From an uncultured Chitinophaga sp. (GTDB taxonomy: Bacteria > Bacteroidota > Bacteroidia > Chitinophagales > Chitinophagaceae): a stretch of DNA of 56,901 bases. Positions within the stretch are counted from its first letter, which is position 1. Each line of letters begins with the position of its first letter. The notes below the pieces were generated by a model, which worked only from the letters and a program-made list of their open reading frames with translations, did not search any database and had not been told where the DNA came from. The stretch is taken from the NCBI RefSeq assembly GCF_946479755.1, contig NZ_CAMLHC010000042.1:1-56901 (forward strand), given 5' to 3'. The position numbers and the translations under genes are program-made. Shown here piece after piece: positions 1 to 8,616 of this stretch.

Positions 1-56
1 CTTCGCTCCTTTGCGTTCTTACTTATTTACAAAGTTCTTTGCGTGCTTTGCGAGAA
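1..56. repeat. Half copy of CGCAAAG palindromic element, cut by window edge
   Basis: This is the right arm of a long inverted repeat whose other arm would lie before base 1. Read on the minus strand it starts just beyond the TAG stop at 57-59 and contains CGCAAAGCACGCAAAGAA, a short AT-rich stretch, then AACGCAAAGGAGCGAAG. The same order of words occurs in the right arm of the complete copy at 2695-2845, so both belong to one family. The palindrome centre appears to coincide with the window start. Confidence 0.7.
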
Positions 57-1040
57 CTAATTATCGTAGCTCAGTTCGCAGTAGAAACGGGCATCCGTAG
101 TGCCGAGCGCCTGCATAGCGCCGTCGCTCAGTTTTACGATGAGGCCTGCGTTGGATTTCATCTGCGGGATCACGTCCAGCACTTTGGCGTAGATAGCTTT
201 ACCATTCAGCGGGTTGGTAACTTTGATGATCGTACCGCGTGCCGCTGTGTTGTGCAGCGCGTAGTATTTACCTACCGCATTGCTTTTAAACCAGGTGCCG
301 GGGCCTTTCTCCGTGGTGGCTTTTTTACCGCCGCTGGTCTGCTGATCGTACAGTTTCTCAAAGTCGCCGCTGGCTACCACCGGTGCTGTAGGTTTCGGGG
401 CGGGGGCAGGCGCAGGTGCTGTTTCCGGGGTATCTGTCACCGGGCGTGCTTCGGCTTCTTTTTTCACTTCCTTACGGGGAGCTTCCGTTGCCGGAGGCGT
501 TACCGGTTCTACCGGGGGGGCCTGTTCTTTCGGCTCGTTTTTCACTACCTCTTTGCGGGGAGCGGGAGCCGGGGCCGGAGCAGCAACAGCAGCGCCGCTA
601 CCTCCTTTCAGGTAACCGACAATGATGTAGCTGTCTTTTTTCAGGCCATCGCCCTGGAAGCTGTTCCATTGACGAATATTGTCCAGGGGTACTTTGTTGT
701 GGTTAACACTGACACGATATAAAGTTTCCTTCTCAGATACTTTGTGATATACCGGCGTTCCGCTGGCATCCGCTTTCTGGGAGAAATTGGCGCTTGTCAG
801 CGGGATATGCAGCTGATGTCCCAACTGCAGTCCGTGATCCATCGTTATCTTGTTGGCGGCAGCAATTTCTTTGGGGGGCACGCCATAAGCACGGCTGAGA
901 CTATAGAAGTTCTCTCCTTTTTTAACAACGTGAGAGATGTAAAGAGCCGGTGTGGTACCCTGTACCAGCAGTGTGTCCTGCGCTTTTACCACTCCTGCAC
1001 TTAAACCAAACAAGGCTATTGATAGAATCGATTTTACCAT
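57..1040 (-). CDS. Exported LysM / RlpA-like double-psi beta-barrel protein
   Basis: A 327-residue exported protein probably acting on or binding peptidoglycan in the periplasm. The chosen ATG at 1040 gives a signal peptide ending near VVKAQ; the reading frame stays open upstream, but that stretch has no signal character. Two LysM-like segments follow (about residues 34-81 with GENFYSLSRAYGV, and 97-143 with KETLYRVSVNHN), then a low-complexity Pro/Ala/Glu/Lys linker (about 145-230), then a C-terminal domain (about 240-327, GTWFKSNAVGKYYALHN to IYAKVLDVIP) resembling the RlpA double-psi beta-barrel. RlpA proteins of other bacteria bind or cleave naked glycan strands; catalysis here is not shown. 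A palindromic repeat begins immediately after its stop. It is transcribed toward the left edge, 212 bp downstream of the RNA methyltransferase gene on the same strand. Confidence 0.8.
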   Translation of the reverse strand: MVKSILSIALFGLSAGVVKAQDTLLVQGTTPALYISHVVKKGENFYSLSRAYGVPPKEIAAANKITMDHGLQLGHQLHIPLTSANFSQKADASGTPVYHKVSEKETLYRVSVNHNKVPLDNIRQWNSFQGDGLKKDSYIIVGYLKGGSGAAVAAPAPAPAPRKEVVKNEPKEQAPPVEPVTPPATEAPRKEVKKEAEARPVTDTPETAPAPAPAPKPTAPVVASGDFEKLYDQQTSGGKKATTEKGPGTWFKSNAVGKYYALHNTAARGTIIKVTNPLNGKAIYAKVLDVIPQMKSNAGLIVKLSDGAMQALGTTDARFYCELSYDN

Positions 1041-1252
1041 ACTAACTCTTTTTATGATTGAATGACCGTCCTTTTTCGGGCAACGAATATATGCGATAAA
1101 ATTGACAAAAATATTTAATAAAACAAACGAAAAAACATGCTTTTTGTTGTTTGTCATGATGAGGCGCGGTCGGTCGCAACTCACCGGCAAACACTTGTTG
1201 GCAGCCTATTTCACAAATATGTAACAGCGGGAACAAATAGCGCGGGTGTTTT

Positions 1253-2656
1253 TTACAACCCACTGATATCTTTCAAAATACGGAGTTCTTTAGGATAATA
1301 GTTGTTCATGCGGTTGGGGAGTATTTTGGCCCATCCCAGGGCCATCTGACCGTAACGCATCAATGCCCAGCCTCTGACAGGCGTATCGATGCCCGGATCT
1401 TCCTTGCGCAGGTATTGCAACGCCGCTTTCAGTTCCAGGTCCACTACCGGCACTCGTTCCGCCACCAGTGGGCTCATGGCCAGCTGGTGGTCCGGTATCA
1501 GTTCCTTCTTTCCCACCTGGCCGGCTTTAATGCCCGCCTTGCGAATATACAACTGTTGTTGCAAGAATGCGATTTCTGTTGTTAACAATGGGGATAAAAT
1601 CAGCATTTCGTCCTGGTGGGGCAGATAACCGTATCCGTCGGGCAACTGTATCCAGGAGGCCAACAGTTCTTTTTCTTTCGCACTTACGACCGCCAATTTC
1701 GTCTCTTTACGTTTCGCCGCATGGGTCATATCCCGCTTGCGGAAACAGCTGATAAAAAAGCCCTCGCCCTTCAGCCGGTTGGGATAAAAACGGTAACCGG
1801 TACAATTTCGTTTATCCGTTACCGTTGTAACTATCTGCCATTCTTCCGGGATATTCAGCGGGATATTTTCCAGTTCAAAATGATCGGCCAGCCAGTCCAG
1901 GATCACTTCATCTTCTTCTTTTGAGAAAGAGCAGGTGGAATAGATCAGGATACCGTCTTCTTTCAGCGCCGGCAGCACATCAGCCAGAATCCTTTGCTGG
2001 CGCTGGCTGCAGAGCTGCACATTTTCCGGCGACCATTCCGGGATCAGCTCGGGATCACGGCGGAAAAGGCCGGAACCGGAGCAGGGCGCATCAATCACCA
2101 CCAGGTCGAAATAACCAGGCAGCCGGCTGAAATCACGCGGATCATTGTTGCTCACCACCACGTTGGCCGCGCCCCATTTGCTGAGATTATCCGCCAGCAG
2201 CGCCGCTCTCGGCTTAATGACTTCATTGGCCACCAGCAGACTCTGTTCGTTGAGCAACGATTGCAGCAAAGTAGATTTCCCGCCCGGCGCCGCACAGAGG
2301 TCCAGCACTTTCAGTGGCTGGCGCAGGTCTGTCGTTGTCCGCACGGCATGTTCAAGAAACATGGAAGAAGCTTCCTGCACATAATACGCTCCTGCATGAA
2401 AGTAAGGGTCCAGCGTAAAAGAAGGACGCCGGGGCAGATAGTACCCCGTTGTGCTCCACGGTACCTGCGTGGCGCCGTCGCCCGACAAGGCGGACAGGAT
2501 ACCCTCCTGTGCTGCCGCACCGGGTACTTTCAGTGGATTAAATCTCAGGGAAGTGATTTTTTCAGCTGCTGCATGCACCTGCTCAAACGACGCCCGGTCA
2601 AAACCGGGAAGGCCTTCCAGGGAGGTTATCAGTGCTGCGGGTAATTGATTGGACAA
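1253..2656 (-). CDS. RsmB/RsmF-family RNA (cytosine-C5) methyltransferase
   Basis: A 467-residue SAM-dependent m5C RNA methyltransferase of the NOL1/NOP2/Sun group, probably modifying 16S rRNA. The SAM-binding motif VLDLCAAPGGKST lies near residue 120. Both family cysteines are present: PCSGSGLFRRD, used for product release, and YSTCSFSKEE, the nucleophile. Length and the C-terminal region after the catalytic domain (about residues 310-467) resemble RsmF (YebU) more than RsmB, which has an N-terminal NusB domain that is missing here. The exact target base cannot be read from sequence. The only plausible start is TTG at 2656 (rare start codon); no in-frame ATG occurs before residue 100. The inverted repeat at 2695-2845 lies directly upstream, so its promoter must be in or beyond that repeat. 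Confidence 0.88.
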   Translation of the reverse strand: MSNQLPAALITSLEGLPGFDRASFEQVHAAAEKITSLRFNPLKVPGAAAQEGILSALSGDGATQVPWSTTGYYLPRRPSFTLDPYFHAGAYYVQEASSMFLEHAVRTTTDLRQPLKVLDLCAAPGGKSTLLQSLLNEQSLLVANEVIKPRAALLADNLSKWGAANVVVSNNDPRDFSRLPGYFDLVVIDAPCSGSGLFRRDPELIPEWSPENVQLCSQRQQRILADVLPALKEDGILIYSTCSFSKEEDEVILDWLADHFELENIPLNIPEEWQIVTTVTDKRNCTGYRFYPNRLKGEGFFISCFRKRDMTHAAKRKETKLAVVSAKEKELLASWIQLPDGYGYLPHQDEMLILSPLLTTEIAFLQQQLYIRKAGIKAGQVGKKELIPDHQLAMSPLVAERVPVVDLELKAALQYLRKEDPGIDTPVRGWALMRYGQMALGWAKILPNRMNNYYPKELRILKDISGL

Positions 2657-2694
2657 TGCGCTTTTTCCGCAAAAATACGAAGGTTCAGGTTTCT

Positions 2695-2845
2695 CGCAAA
2701 GGCGCAGCGCAGCAAAGCACGCAAAGATCTTTCTAGGACAAAGAAGAAAGCAAAGGAGCGAAGATCAAAATCTGATCTTCGCTCCTTTGCTTTCTCTGCC
2801 CGTTTACAGCATTCTTTGCGTGCTTTGCTGCGCTGCGCCTTTGCG
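2695..2845. repeat. Complete 151-bp CGCAAAG-family palindromic element
   Basis: A nested palindrome between pntB and the RNA methyltransferase gene. The outer arms are identical for about 33 bp (2695-2727 and 2813-2845; CGCAAAGGCGCAGCGCAGC followed by AAAGCACGCAAAGA). An imperfect middle section follows, then inner arms of about 22 bp (GAAAGCAAAGGAGCGAAGATCA and its complement, centred near 2770) with a five-base loop. It begins three bases after the TAG stop of pntB (2849-2851). As RNA it would form a very long hairpin on either strand. It has no open reading frame of its own that looks real; translations give repetitive Lys/Arg/Ala peptides. Confidence 0.85.
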
Positions 2846-2848
2846 GGA

Positions 2849-4399
2849 CTATACCTGCTTGATTTCTGCCACCAGCTGCTGCAATACCTGTTTGGCATCT
2901 CCAAACAACATGGATGTTTTTGGTTGAAAAAACAACTCATTTTCAATGCCGGCATAACCAGGCTTCATACTACGTTTATTCACGATCACCAACTTTGCAT
3001 TTTCCACCTCCAGGATGGGCATCCCGTAGATAGGGCTGGCTGGATCGCTTTTAGCGGCCGGGTTCACCACATCATTGGCGCCCAGTACCAATACGGCATC
3101 GGTTGTAGGCATTTCGGCGTTGGCGTCTTCCATCTCCAGCAGCTTCTCATAGGGCACGTCCGCTTCGGCCAGCAATACGTTCATATGGCCGGGCATACGG
3201 CCTGCTACCGGATGGATCGCATATTTCACCTCCACCCCTTTGTCTTCCAGCAGTTTTTCCAGCTCATGGCAGGCGTGTTGCGCCTGCGCTACGGCGAGGC
3301 CATAACCGGGAACGATCATCACTTTGCTGGCATAAGCCATCACCACGGCGGCATCGGACAAACTGATTTCCTTGTAGCTGCCCTGTTCCCTGCCACCTGC
3401 CGCTGCGGCGGTGGCCCCGCCGCCAAAAGAGCCGATCAGCACATTTTTCAGCGAACGGTTCATCGCCCGGCACATGAGGATCGTCAGGATCGTACCGGCA
3501 GATCCCACCAGGATACCACCGGTAAGCATCACCGGGTTGTCGTACAGGAAACCGCCACAGGCGGCCGCTACGCCGGTAAAGGAATTAAGCAGGGATATCA
3601 CTACCGGCATGTCGGCACCACCAATAGGCAACACGAACAGAACTCCGTAGATCAGTGCGCAGACCAATATCAGGTAAAATAACAATTGAAAACTAAGCAA
3701 TCCGCCGGCGGAACCGGCTTTCATCGCGTCTTCCACGCGCTGGTTGACAGTCAGTACCAGCACTGCCGCACCGATCACCACTATCGCCATCACTACGAGG
3801 TTCACGATATGCTGACCTTTGAAAGCAAAATCACGGATACGGCCGTTGAGTTTTCCCCATGCCACCACGCTGCCGGCAAAGGAAACAGCGCCGATGATCA
3901 GGCCCAGCAGGATAATCAGCAGATGCCCCCGCAGGTCCGGACTAAGGTCCACCGACATGTCTGTACCGGACTGGAGCAGCTTATGCAGCTGCAGCACCGC
4001 CTGTTCAGCCATCCCGGAGAATATTTCCCTGGGATCAAACCGTGAATGCACCAGGTGATCAAACTCCACCACGGAAATGAGCGCAGCGCAGGCGCCTCCC
4101 ATGCCGTTGAACATACTCACCATTTCCGGCATGGCCGTCATCTTTACTTTTTTGGCAGCCATCACGCCGATGACGCTGCCTATCAGGAGGCCGGCCGCTA
4201 TCCAGCCGTAGTTATGCAGGTGTTTTCCGTCGGATTTATACAGGAAGATGGTGCCCACAATGGCGAGCGCCATGCCGGCAGCTGCCACCAGGTTGCCTTT
4301 GCGGGCTGTATCCGGTTTACTGAGCATTTTCAGGCCAAGGATAAACGTAACAGAGCCGATCAGGTAGATAACAGATAGTACACTGAGTCCCATAAACAT
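2849..4399 (-). CDS. pntB: NAD(P) transhydrogenase subunit beta
   Basis: Beta subunit of the Re/Si-specific, proton-translocating NAD(P) transhydrogenase in the inner membrane, which makes NADPH from NADH using the proton gradient. The N-terminal half is multi-pass hydrophobic (domain II). The C-terminal 180 residues form the NADP-binding domain III, with PGYGLAVAQAQH, HPVAGRMPGHMNVLLAEA, GANDVVNPAA and VNKRSMKPGYAG. At 516 residues it is about 50 longer than the E. coli protein; the extra length is a hydrophilic insertion around residues 112-160 (VHSRFDPREIF to DLRGHL). It is the last gene of the pntAA-pntAB-pntB operon, 14 bases after pntAB. Its TAG stop is flanked by the 2695-2845 palindrome, which could act as its terminator. 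Initiation could also be at the third codon (ATG). Confidence 0.95.
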   Translation of the reverse strand: MFMGLSVLSVIYLIGSVTFILGLKMLSKPDTARKGNLVAAAGMALAIVGTIFLYKSDGKHLHNYGWIAAGLLIGSVIGVMAAKKVKMTAMPEMVSMFNGMGGACAALISVVEFDHLVHSRFDPREIFSGMAEQAVLQLHKLLQSGTDMSVDLSPDLRGHLLIILLGLIIGAVSFAGSVVAWGKLNGRIRDFAFKGQHIVNLVVMAIVVIGAAVLVLTVNQRVEDAMKAGSAGGLLSFQLLFYLILVCALIYGVLFVLPIGGADMPVVISLLNSFTGVAAACGGFLYDNPVMLTGGILVGSAGTILTILMCRAMNRSLKNVLIGSFGGGATAAAAGGREQGSYKEISLSDAAVVMAYASKVMIVPGYGLAVAQAQHACHELEKLLEDKGVEVKYAIHPVAGRMPGHMNVLLAEADVPYEKLLEMEDANAEMPTTDAVLVLGANDVVNPAAKSDPASPIYGMPILEVENAKLVIVNKRSMKPGYAGIENELFFQPKTSMLFGDAKQVLQQLVAEIKQV

Positions 4400-4413
4400 T
4401 GCGCTTTAAACCG

Positions 4414-4725
4414 TTATTTCTTTTTCTTTTTGAACATCTCCAGCATACGGTCGGTTACCACAAAACCGCCCACCACATTGACCGTACCCAGGATAACCGC
4501 CAGGAAACCGAGGACCAGCGCCAGGTAGTTGTCCTGCTCCGCCTGCCCCATCACGATGATCGCTCCGATGATTACCACTCCATGAATAGCGTTGGCGCCG
4601 CTCATCAGCGGCGTGTGCAACACCGACGGCACCCGTGAAATCACTTCCACGCCGAGGAAAACGGAGAGGATCACGATATAGATCAGCTCTATATGTTGTT
4701 GAATAAAAGAGAGAATATGTTCCAT
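4414..4725 (-). CDS. pntAB: NAD(P) transhydrogenase alpha subunit, membrane part
   Basis: A 103-residue membrane protein equal to the C-terminal membrane segment (domain IIa) of PntA. Three hydrophobic helices are visible (IELIYIVILSVFLGVEVI; GVVIIGAIIVMG; ALVLGFLAVILGTVNVVGG), with conserved LMSGANAIHGVV between the first two. In E. coli this segment is fused to the soluble NAD-binding domain; here it is a separate gene, giving the three-polypeptide arrangement known from Rhodospirillum rubrum. It lies 43 bases after pntAA and 14 before pntB, all on the minus strand, so the three are surely co-transcribed. Confidence 0.93.
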   Translation of the reverse strand: MEHILSFIQQHIELIYIVILSVFLGVEVISRVPSVLHTPLMSGANAIHGVVIIGAIIVMGQAEQDNYLALVLGFLAVILGTVNVVGGFVVTDRMLEMFKKKKK

Positions 4726-4768
4726 GCTTGCGGTATTTGATTAGTCGGTACAGTCCTGCCGGCAGCCA

Positions 4769-5905
4769 TCAGATGCTGGCAGCAGGCTTCGCGCTTTTCA
4801 GGCGCTCGTGAACGATCTCGCCATTGTGGGTGATGCAGGCGCCCTTCACGATGTCATCCTCAAAATTCAGCTGCAGGTTTCCCTCTTTGGTCAATATAAG
4901 TTTCAGGAAATTGAAAACGTTTTTAGCGTATAGTTTGCTGGCATCCGCCGGCATGGAAGCGGCGAGGTTGGAATTACCGATGATGGTAACACCCTGGTAA
5001 AGCACGGTTTCATTGTTCCGGGTAAGGGCGGTGTTACCACCGGTGGCGGCGGCCATGTCTATGATCACAGCACCGCTGCGCATCTGGTCCAGCATAGGTT
5101 GGGTGACCAGCACCGGCGCTTTTTTGCCCGGTATCTGGGCGGTGGTGATAACAATATCTGCTTTGGCGATGCTTTCGGCGATTTTTGCCTGTTGTTTTTG
5201 TTGATAGTCAGCGCTCTGCTCTACGGCATAACCGCCGGCGGAGGAGGCGTCTGCGGCGCCGTCCACTTCCACGAAGCGGGCACCGAGGCTCATCACTTCT
5301 TCCTTTACGGCAGGGCGGGTGTCAAATACTTCCACGACAGCGCCCAACCTTCTGGCGGTGGCGATGGCCTGCAAGCCGGCCACACCGGCGCCCAGTATGA
5401 GCACTTTGGCAGGGGCAATGCTGCCCGCAGCTGTCATGAACATGGGGAAATAACGGGAATAGGTATACGCTGCCAGGAGCACCGCTTTGTAGCCGGCGAT
5501 ATTGGCCTGGGAACTGAGCACGTCCATCACCTGCGCACGGGTGGTGCGGGGAATAGCGTCGAGGCTGAGGGCCGTAATCTGCTGTGCGGCCCAGTACTCC
5601 ACCTCTTCCGGACGGAACAGGGGCTGTAACACGCCCAGGATCACTTTTCCGGCGGGTATCTGTGCTGCCAGCTCCCGCGGAGGCGGCTGCAACGTAAAAA
5701 TGATATCGGATTGGGAAAGTATCTCGGCGGCAGTTTTTATCTGCGCCCCCGCCTGCATATAGGCGTCATCGTTATAGAAAGCCTGTGCGCCGGCACCCTG
5801 CTCCACCCACACGGTTACCGACATCTGCTGCAGCTGTTTCACGATTTCAGGCGTGAGGGACACCCGGGTTTCACCGTTTTTTTCTTTTAAAATTCCTGCA
5901 ATCAT
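4769..5905 (-). CDS. pntAA: NAD(P) transhydrogenase alpha subunit, NAD-binding part
   Basis: A 378-residue soluble domain I of the proton-translocating transhydrogenase, which binds NAD(H) at the cytoplasmic face of the membrane. Seen motifs: GETRVSLTPE near the N-terminus, the Rossmann motif VLILGAGVAGLQAIATARRLGA near residue 170, the mobile-loop region around GYAVEQSADY, and IPGKKAPVLVT. The related alanine dehydrogenases share this fold, but the context with pntAB and pntB settles the assignment. It is first in the operon; the 61-bp gap to hemY upstream has no clear TAnnTTTG box and no terminator, so read-through from hemH-hemY is possible. Confidence 0.95.
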   Translation of the reverse strand: MIAGILKEKNGETRVSLTPEIVKQLQQMSVTVWVEQGAGAQAFYNDDAYMQAGAQIKTAAEILSQSDIIFTLQPPPRELAAQIPAGKVILGVLQPLFRPEEVEYWAAQQITALSLDAIPRTTRAQVMDVLSSQANIAGYKAVLLAAYTYSRYFPMFMTAAGSIAPAKVLILGAGVAGLQAIATARRLGAVVEVFDTRPAVKEEVMSLGARFVEVDGAADASSAGGYAVEQSADYQQKQQAKIAESIAKADIVITTAQIPGKKAPVLVTQPMLDQMRSGAVIIDMAAATGGNTALTRNNETVLYQGVTIIGNSNLAASMPADASKLYAKNVFNFLKLILTKEGNLQLNFEDDIVKGACITHNGEIVHERLKSAKPAASI

Positions 5906-5966
5906 CTGGTGGAAATTTATAATGGAATTTAAAGAAAAAACGGCAACTACGAAACAAAATCGCCGA

Positions 5967-7316
5967 TTAATTTTTCTTCAGCTTATCTGCCAGCGACGCG
6001 GCATGCTGTATCAGCGCAGGTAAAGCCACGCCCTGCACAAAATTACTTTTGAGCCATATGCCGGGATAGTTGTGCTCCATGGCGGCAACGGCGGCACGCA
6101 ACTTTGCATGTCCGGTATTCAGTTGCGGGATGGCCTGTTGTATGAAACTGAAATGCTGCATCACAGGACCCGCTGTCAGTCCCAGCAGGGAACGGACCTC
6201 GCTGACCACCGTTTCCTGTAACTGCGCAACGCCCAGCTCATCGAAATAATGCTCCTGCCGGGAACCGCCTGTAAAAACGGTCAGCAGCAGTTTACCAGCG
6301 GGCGCTTTATGCGGGAAGATGGCCGAATTGCAAATGGCGCCGAGGAAATGCAGTTTTTCTGCATGCGGCACCAGGAAACCGAAGCCTTCCAGCGGCTGCG
6401 GCAGCGCGTTGGCGTCGAAGCCCAGATGCAGCACGCCCATACGCGGGTAATGCACCTGTTGCAACAAAGCAGCCAGCCCTTCGTCCAGCGCTGCCAGCTG
6501 CCGCGCAGCGGTATAGGCCGGCGTGGTCAGAATAATACGATCAGCTTCCAGTACAGCCGCTCCGCCCTGTCCTTCGCAGAGAACATGGTAACCGCCATCG
6601 GGCGCTATCTCTATCTTTTTCACGGTAGTCTGAAAACGTACCGGTGTTTGCAGGCGTTCCTGCAAACGCCGCGTGAGCGTTTGATTACCGCCGGCGAGAC
6701 TGATGATCTTACGGCCTGCCATCACGCCCTTTTCTTTCATGAGGCCTTTGGTGACGCTGCCGTATTCCCTTTCCCAGCGCGGCAATGCGGGCAATACCTC
6801 GGCTATGCTCATCTGGTCGGGATTACCGGCATAAATGCCGGACAATATCGGATCGAATAAATAATCAGCTATTTCTTTGTTGAACCGCCGCTCCACGAAA
6901 TGTGTCACCGTCTCTTCTCCCTGCACCGGCGCGGGTTTGCGGAACCGTTCGGTAAACAAACGCCATTTGCTGCCACGGCTGATGTAATCAGATCCCATGA
7001 TCTTCAACGGATGAGGCGATACAGCGTGCAACCGGTTGTTTCTCACCAGGAAGCGATTCCTGCTGGCAGCGGCGGCAGGCAGTATCTCCTGTTCCAGCCC
7101 GATTTCCTGCAGAAAAGCCATCGTTTCCGGCGTGGCGGCGATGGTATTCGGACCTGCGTCCAACTCAAAACCTTCTTTGTTGAATGACTGTATCACACCG
7201 CCGCTATGGCCGGCCGCTTCCAGCACCAGGTAAGGCACTTCTCTCTTCTGCAGCTCGTAGGCGATGCTCAGGCCGGAAATACCGGCCCCGATGATCAAAA
7301 CGGGTTTCTGTGGCAT
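5967..7316 (-). CDS. hemY: Protoporphyrinogen oxidase (FAD-dependent)
   Basis: A 449-residue flavoprotein oxidising protoporphyrinogen IX to protoporphyrin IX, the step before iron insertion. The N-terminal dinucleotide-binding motif VLIIGAGISGLSIAYELQKR and the following VLEA, plus the C-terminal KSNFVQGVALPALIQHA, fit the HemY/PPOX family. HemY of Gram-positive bacteria oxidises coproporphyrinogen III instead, but the presence of hemF (12617-13543), which makes protoporphyrinogen IX, argues that this one works in the protoporphyrin-dependent route. It lies 9 bases downstream of hemH on the same strand, so the two terminal heme enzymes are co-transcribed. Some annotations call this family hemG. 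Confidence 0.92.
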   Translation of the reverse strand: MPQKPVLIIGAGISGLSIAYELQKREVPYLVLEAAGHSGGVIQSFNKEGFELDAGPNTIAATPETMAFLQEIGLEQEILPAAAASRNRFLVRNNRLHAVSPHPLKIMGSDYISRGSKWRLFTERFRKPAPVQGEETVTHFVERRFNKEIADYLFDPILSGIYAGNPDQMSIAEVLPALPRWEREYGSVTKGLMKEKGVMAGRKIISLAGGNQTLTRRLQERLQTPVRFQTTVKKIEIAPDGGYHVLCEGQGGAAVLEADRIILTTPAYTAARQLAALDEGLAALLQQVHYPRMGVLHLGFDANALPQPLEGFGFLVPHAEKLHFLGAICNSAIFPHKAPAGKLLLTVFTGGSRQEHYFDELGVAQLQETVVSEVRSLLGLTAGPVMQHFSFIQQAIPQLNTGHAKLRAAVAAMEHNYPGIWLKSNFVQGVALPALIQHAASLADKLKKN

Positions 7317-7325
7317 ATGACAAGA

Positions 7326-8369
7326 TTATACGGTTTCCGCTTGCATGATCTGGTTACAGTATTTGACGATCGCGTTTACCCACATCGGATGCACGTTCAG
7401 ACAAGGGATCATGGTAAAACTGTCGCCGCCGTTGCTCATAAACGAGTGTTTCCCCTCTACTGCAATCTCCTCCAGTGTTTCCAGGCAGTCAGATACAAAC
7501 GCAGGACATACGACCAGCAGGTTTTTCTTTCCCTCTTTGGGCAGTGTCTCCAGCAAACCGGCGGTGTAAGGCTTCAGCCATTCTTCCCGACCCAGGCGTG
7601 ACTGGAAAGAGATTCCCCATTTCTCGCGGGGCAGCCCCAGTTTAGCCGCTACCAGCTCCGCCGTGATCGTCACCTGGTGGCGGTAACAGAACTCATGGGC
7701 CGGCGACTTCACATGACAGCAGTCCGTCACCTTCATACAATGATGACCGGTGACATCTCCTTTGCGGATATGCCGTTCCGGCACCCCGTGGTAGCTGAAC
7801 AGCACATAATCATGGCGCTGTTGCAGAAAGGGCCGCATGCTCTCCGCGATGGCGTCAATATAGGCAGGCTCATCATAGAAAGGCGGTATGACGGAGAGTT
7901 TGAATTTATACTTTTTCTTTTTGTAGATTTCTTTTGCATACTCCGCCGCTGTTTCGTAAGAGGACATCGCGTAATGCGGGTACAACGGCAGCAGGATCAC
8001 TTCTTTGAGCTGCGGGTTCTTTTTCAGCAGATTGTCAAATGCCACTTCCGGATGCGGATTGCCGTAGCGCATGGCTATCTCCACGGGTACATCCATATCA
8101 TGCTGTACAGCGGCCTGTAATTGTTTGGTAAGCACGATCAGCGGAGAGCCGTCTTCCCACCAGATAGAGGAATAAGCTTCGGCAGATTTCTCCGCACGGC
8201 GGGGAACGATGATCCCTTCGATGAGTATTTTACGGAACAGCCATGGATAATCAATCACACGCTTGTCCATCAGAAACTCCAGCAGATAACGTTTTACATC
8301 GGGAACAGCCGTACTGTCGGGCGAACCCAGATTCATCAGAATAATGCCAACTTCAGATTTAGATACCAT
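7326..8369 (-). CDS. hemH: Ferrochelatase
   Basis: Inserts ferrous iron into protoporphyrin IX, completing heme b. The start is set at the ATG at 8369 (MVSKSEVGIILMNLGSPD, 347 residues); the frame stays open 15 codons upstream, but that part overlaps the promoter box at 8389-8396. Family motifs are clear: the N-terminal GIILMNLGSPD, SYHGVPERHI with the catalytic histidine, SFQSRLGREEWLKPYT, and the C-terminal VVCPAFVSDCLETLEE with the glutamate region. It is the first gene of the minus-strand hemH-hemY unit and is transcribed away from the hemA operon across a shared 299-bp region. Confidence 0.95.
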   Translation of the reverse strand: MVSKSEVGIILMNLGSPDSTAVPDVKRYLLEFLMDKRVIDYPWLFRKILIEGIIVPRRAEKSAEAYSSIWWEDGSPLIVLTKQLQAAVQHDMDVPVEIAMRYGNPHPEVAFDNLLKKNPQLKEVILLPLYPHYAMSSYETAAEYAKEIYKKKKYKFKLSVIPPFYDEPAYIDAIAESMRPFLQQRHDYVLFSYHGVPERHIRKGDVTGHHCMKVTDCCHVKSPAHEFCYRHQVTITAELVAAKLGLPREKWGISFQSRLGREEWLKPYTAGLLETLPKEGKKNLLVVCPAFVSDCLETLEEIAVEGKHSFMSNGGDSFTMIPCLNVHPMWVNAIVKYCNQIMQAETV

Positions 8370-8388
8370 GGTGCTTAATAAATTGCTG

Positions 8389-8396
8389 CAAAAGTA
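8389..8396 (-). promoter_or_regulatory. -7 promoter box of hemH
   Basis: On the minus strand the sequence is TACTTTTG, a perfect match to the Bacteroidota -7 box TAnnTTTG. A TTTG lies upstream at 8412-8415 with 15-bp spacing, slightly short for a -33 element. Transcription would start about 15 bases before the hemH ATG at 8369. Confidence 0.6.
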
Positions 8397-8616
8397 AATA
8401 ACAAATCCACACAAAATGCTTTTTCAGGAAGGGGCTGCAAAGCCCTGCCGCCGGCCCGAATGTCATGTGTTTGTAATGAATCCAATGGTATTTTTCGTAT
8501 ATTCGTGTTACTATTCGCCCTATGACACCCGACAGGCAAAAAACTGATAAAAATCATTTTTTCGTCGTGCAGAACACCAGTAGGAGAAATGACACACTAA
8601 TGACAGCCTAATCCCT

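Noticed and set aside
2645..3682. Plus-strand open frame of 345 codons covering the palindrome and part of pntB
   Set aside because: It runs antisense to pntB, and its first part is a translation of the repeat (Lys/Ala/Arg-rich words). No family resemblance.
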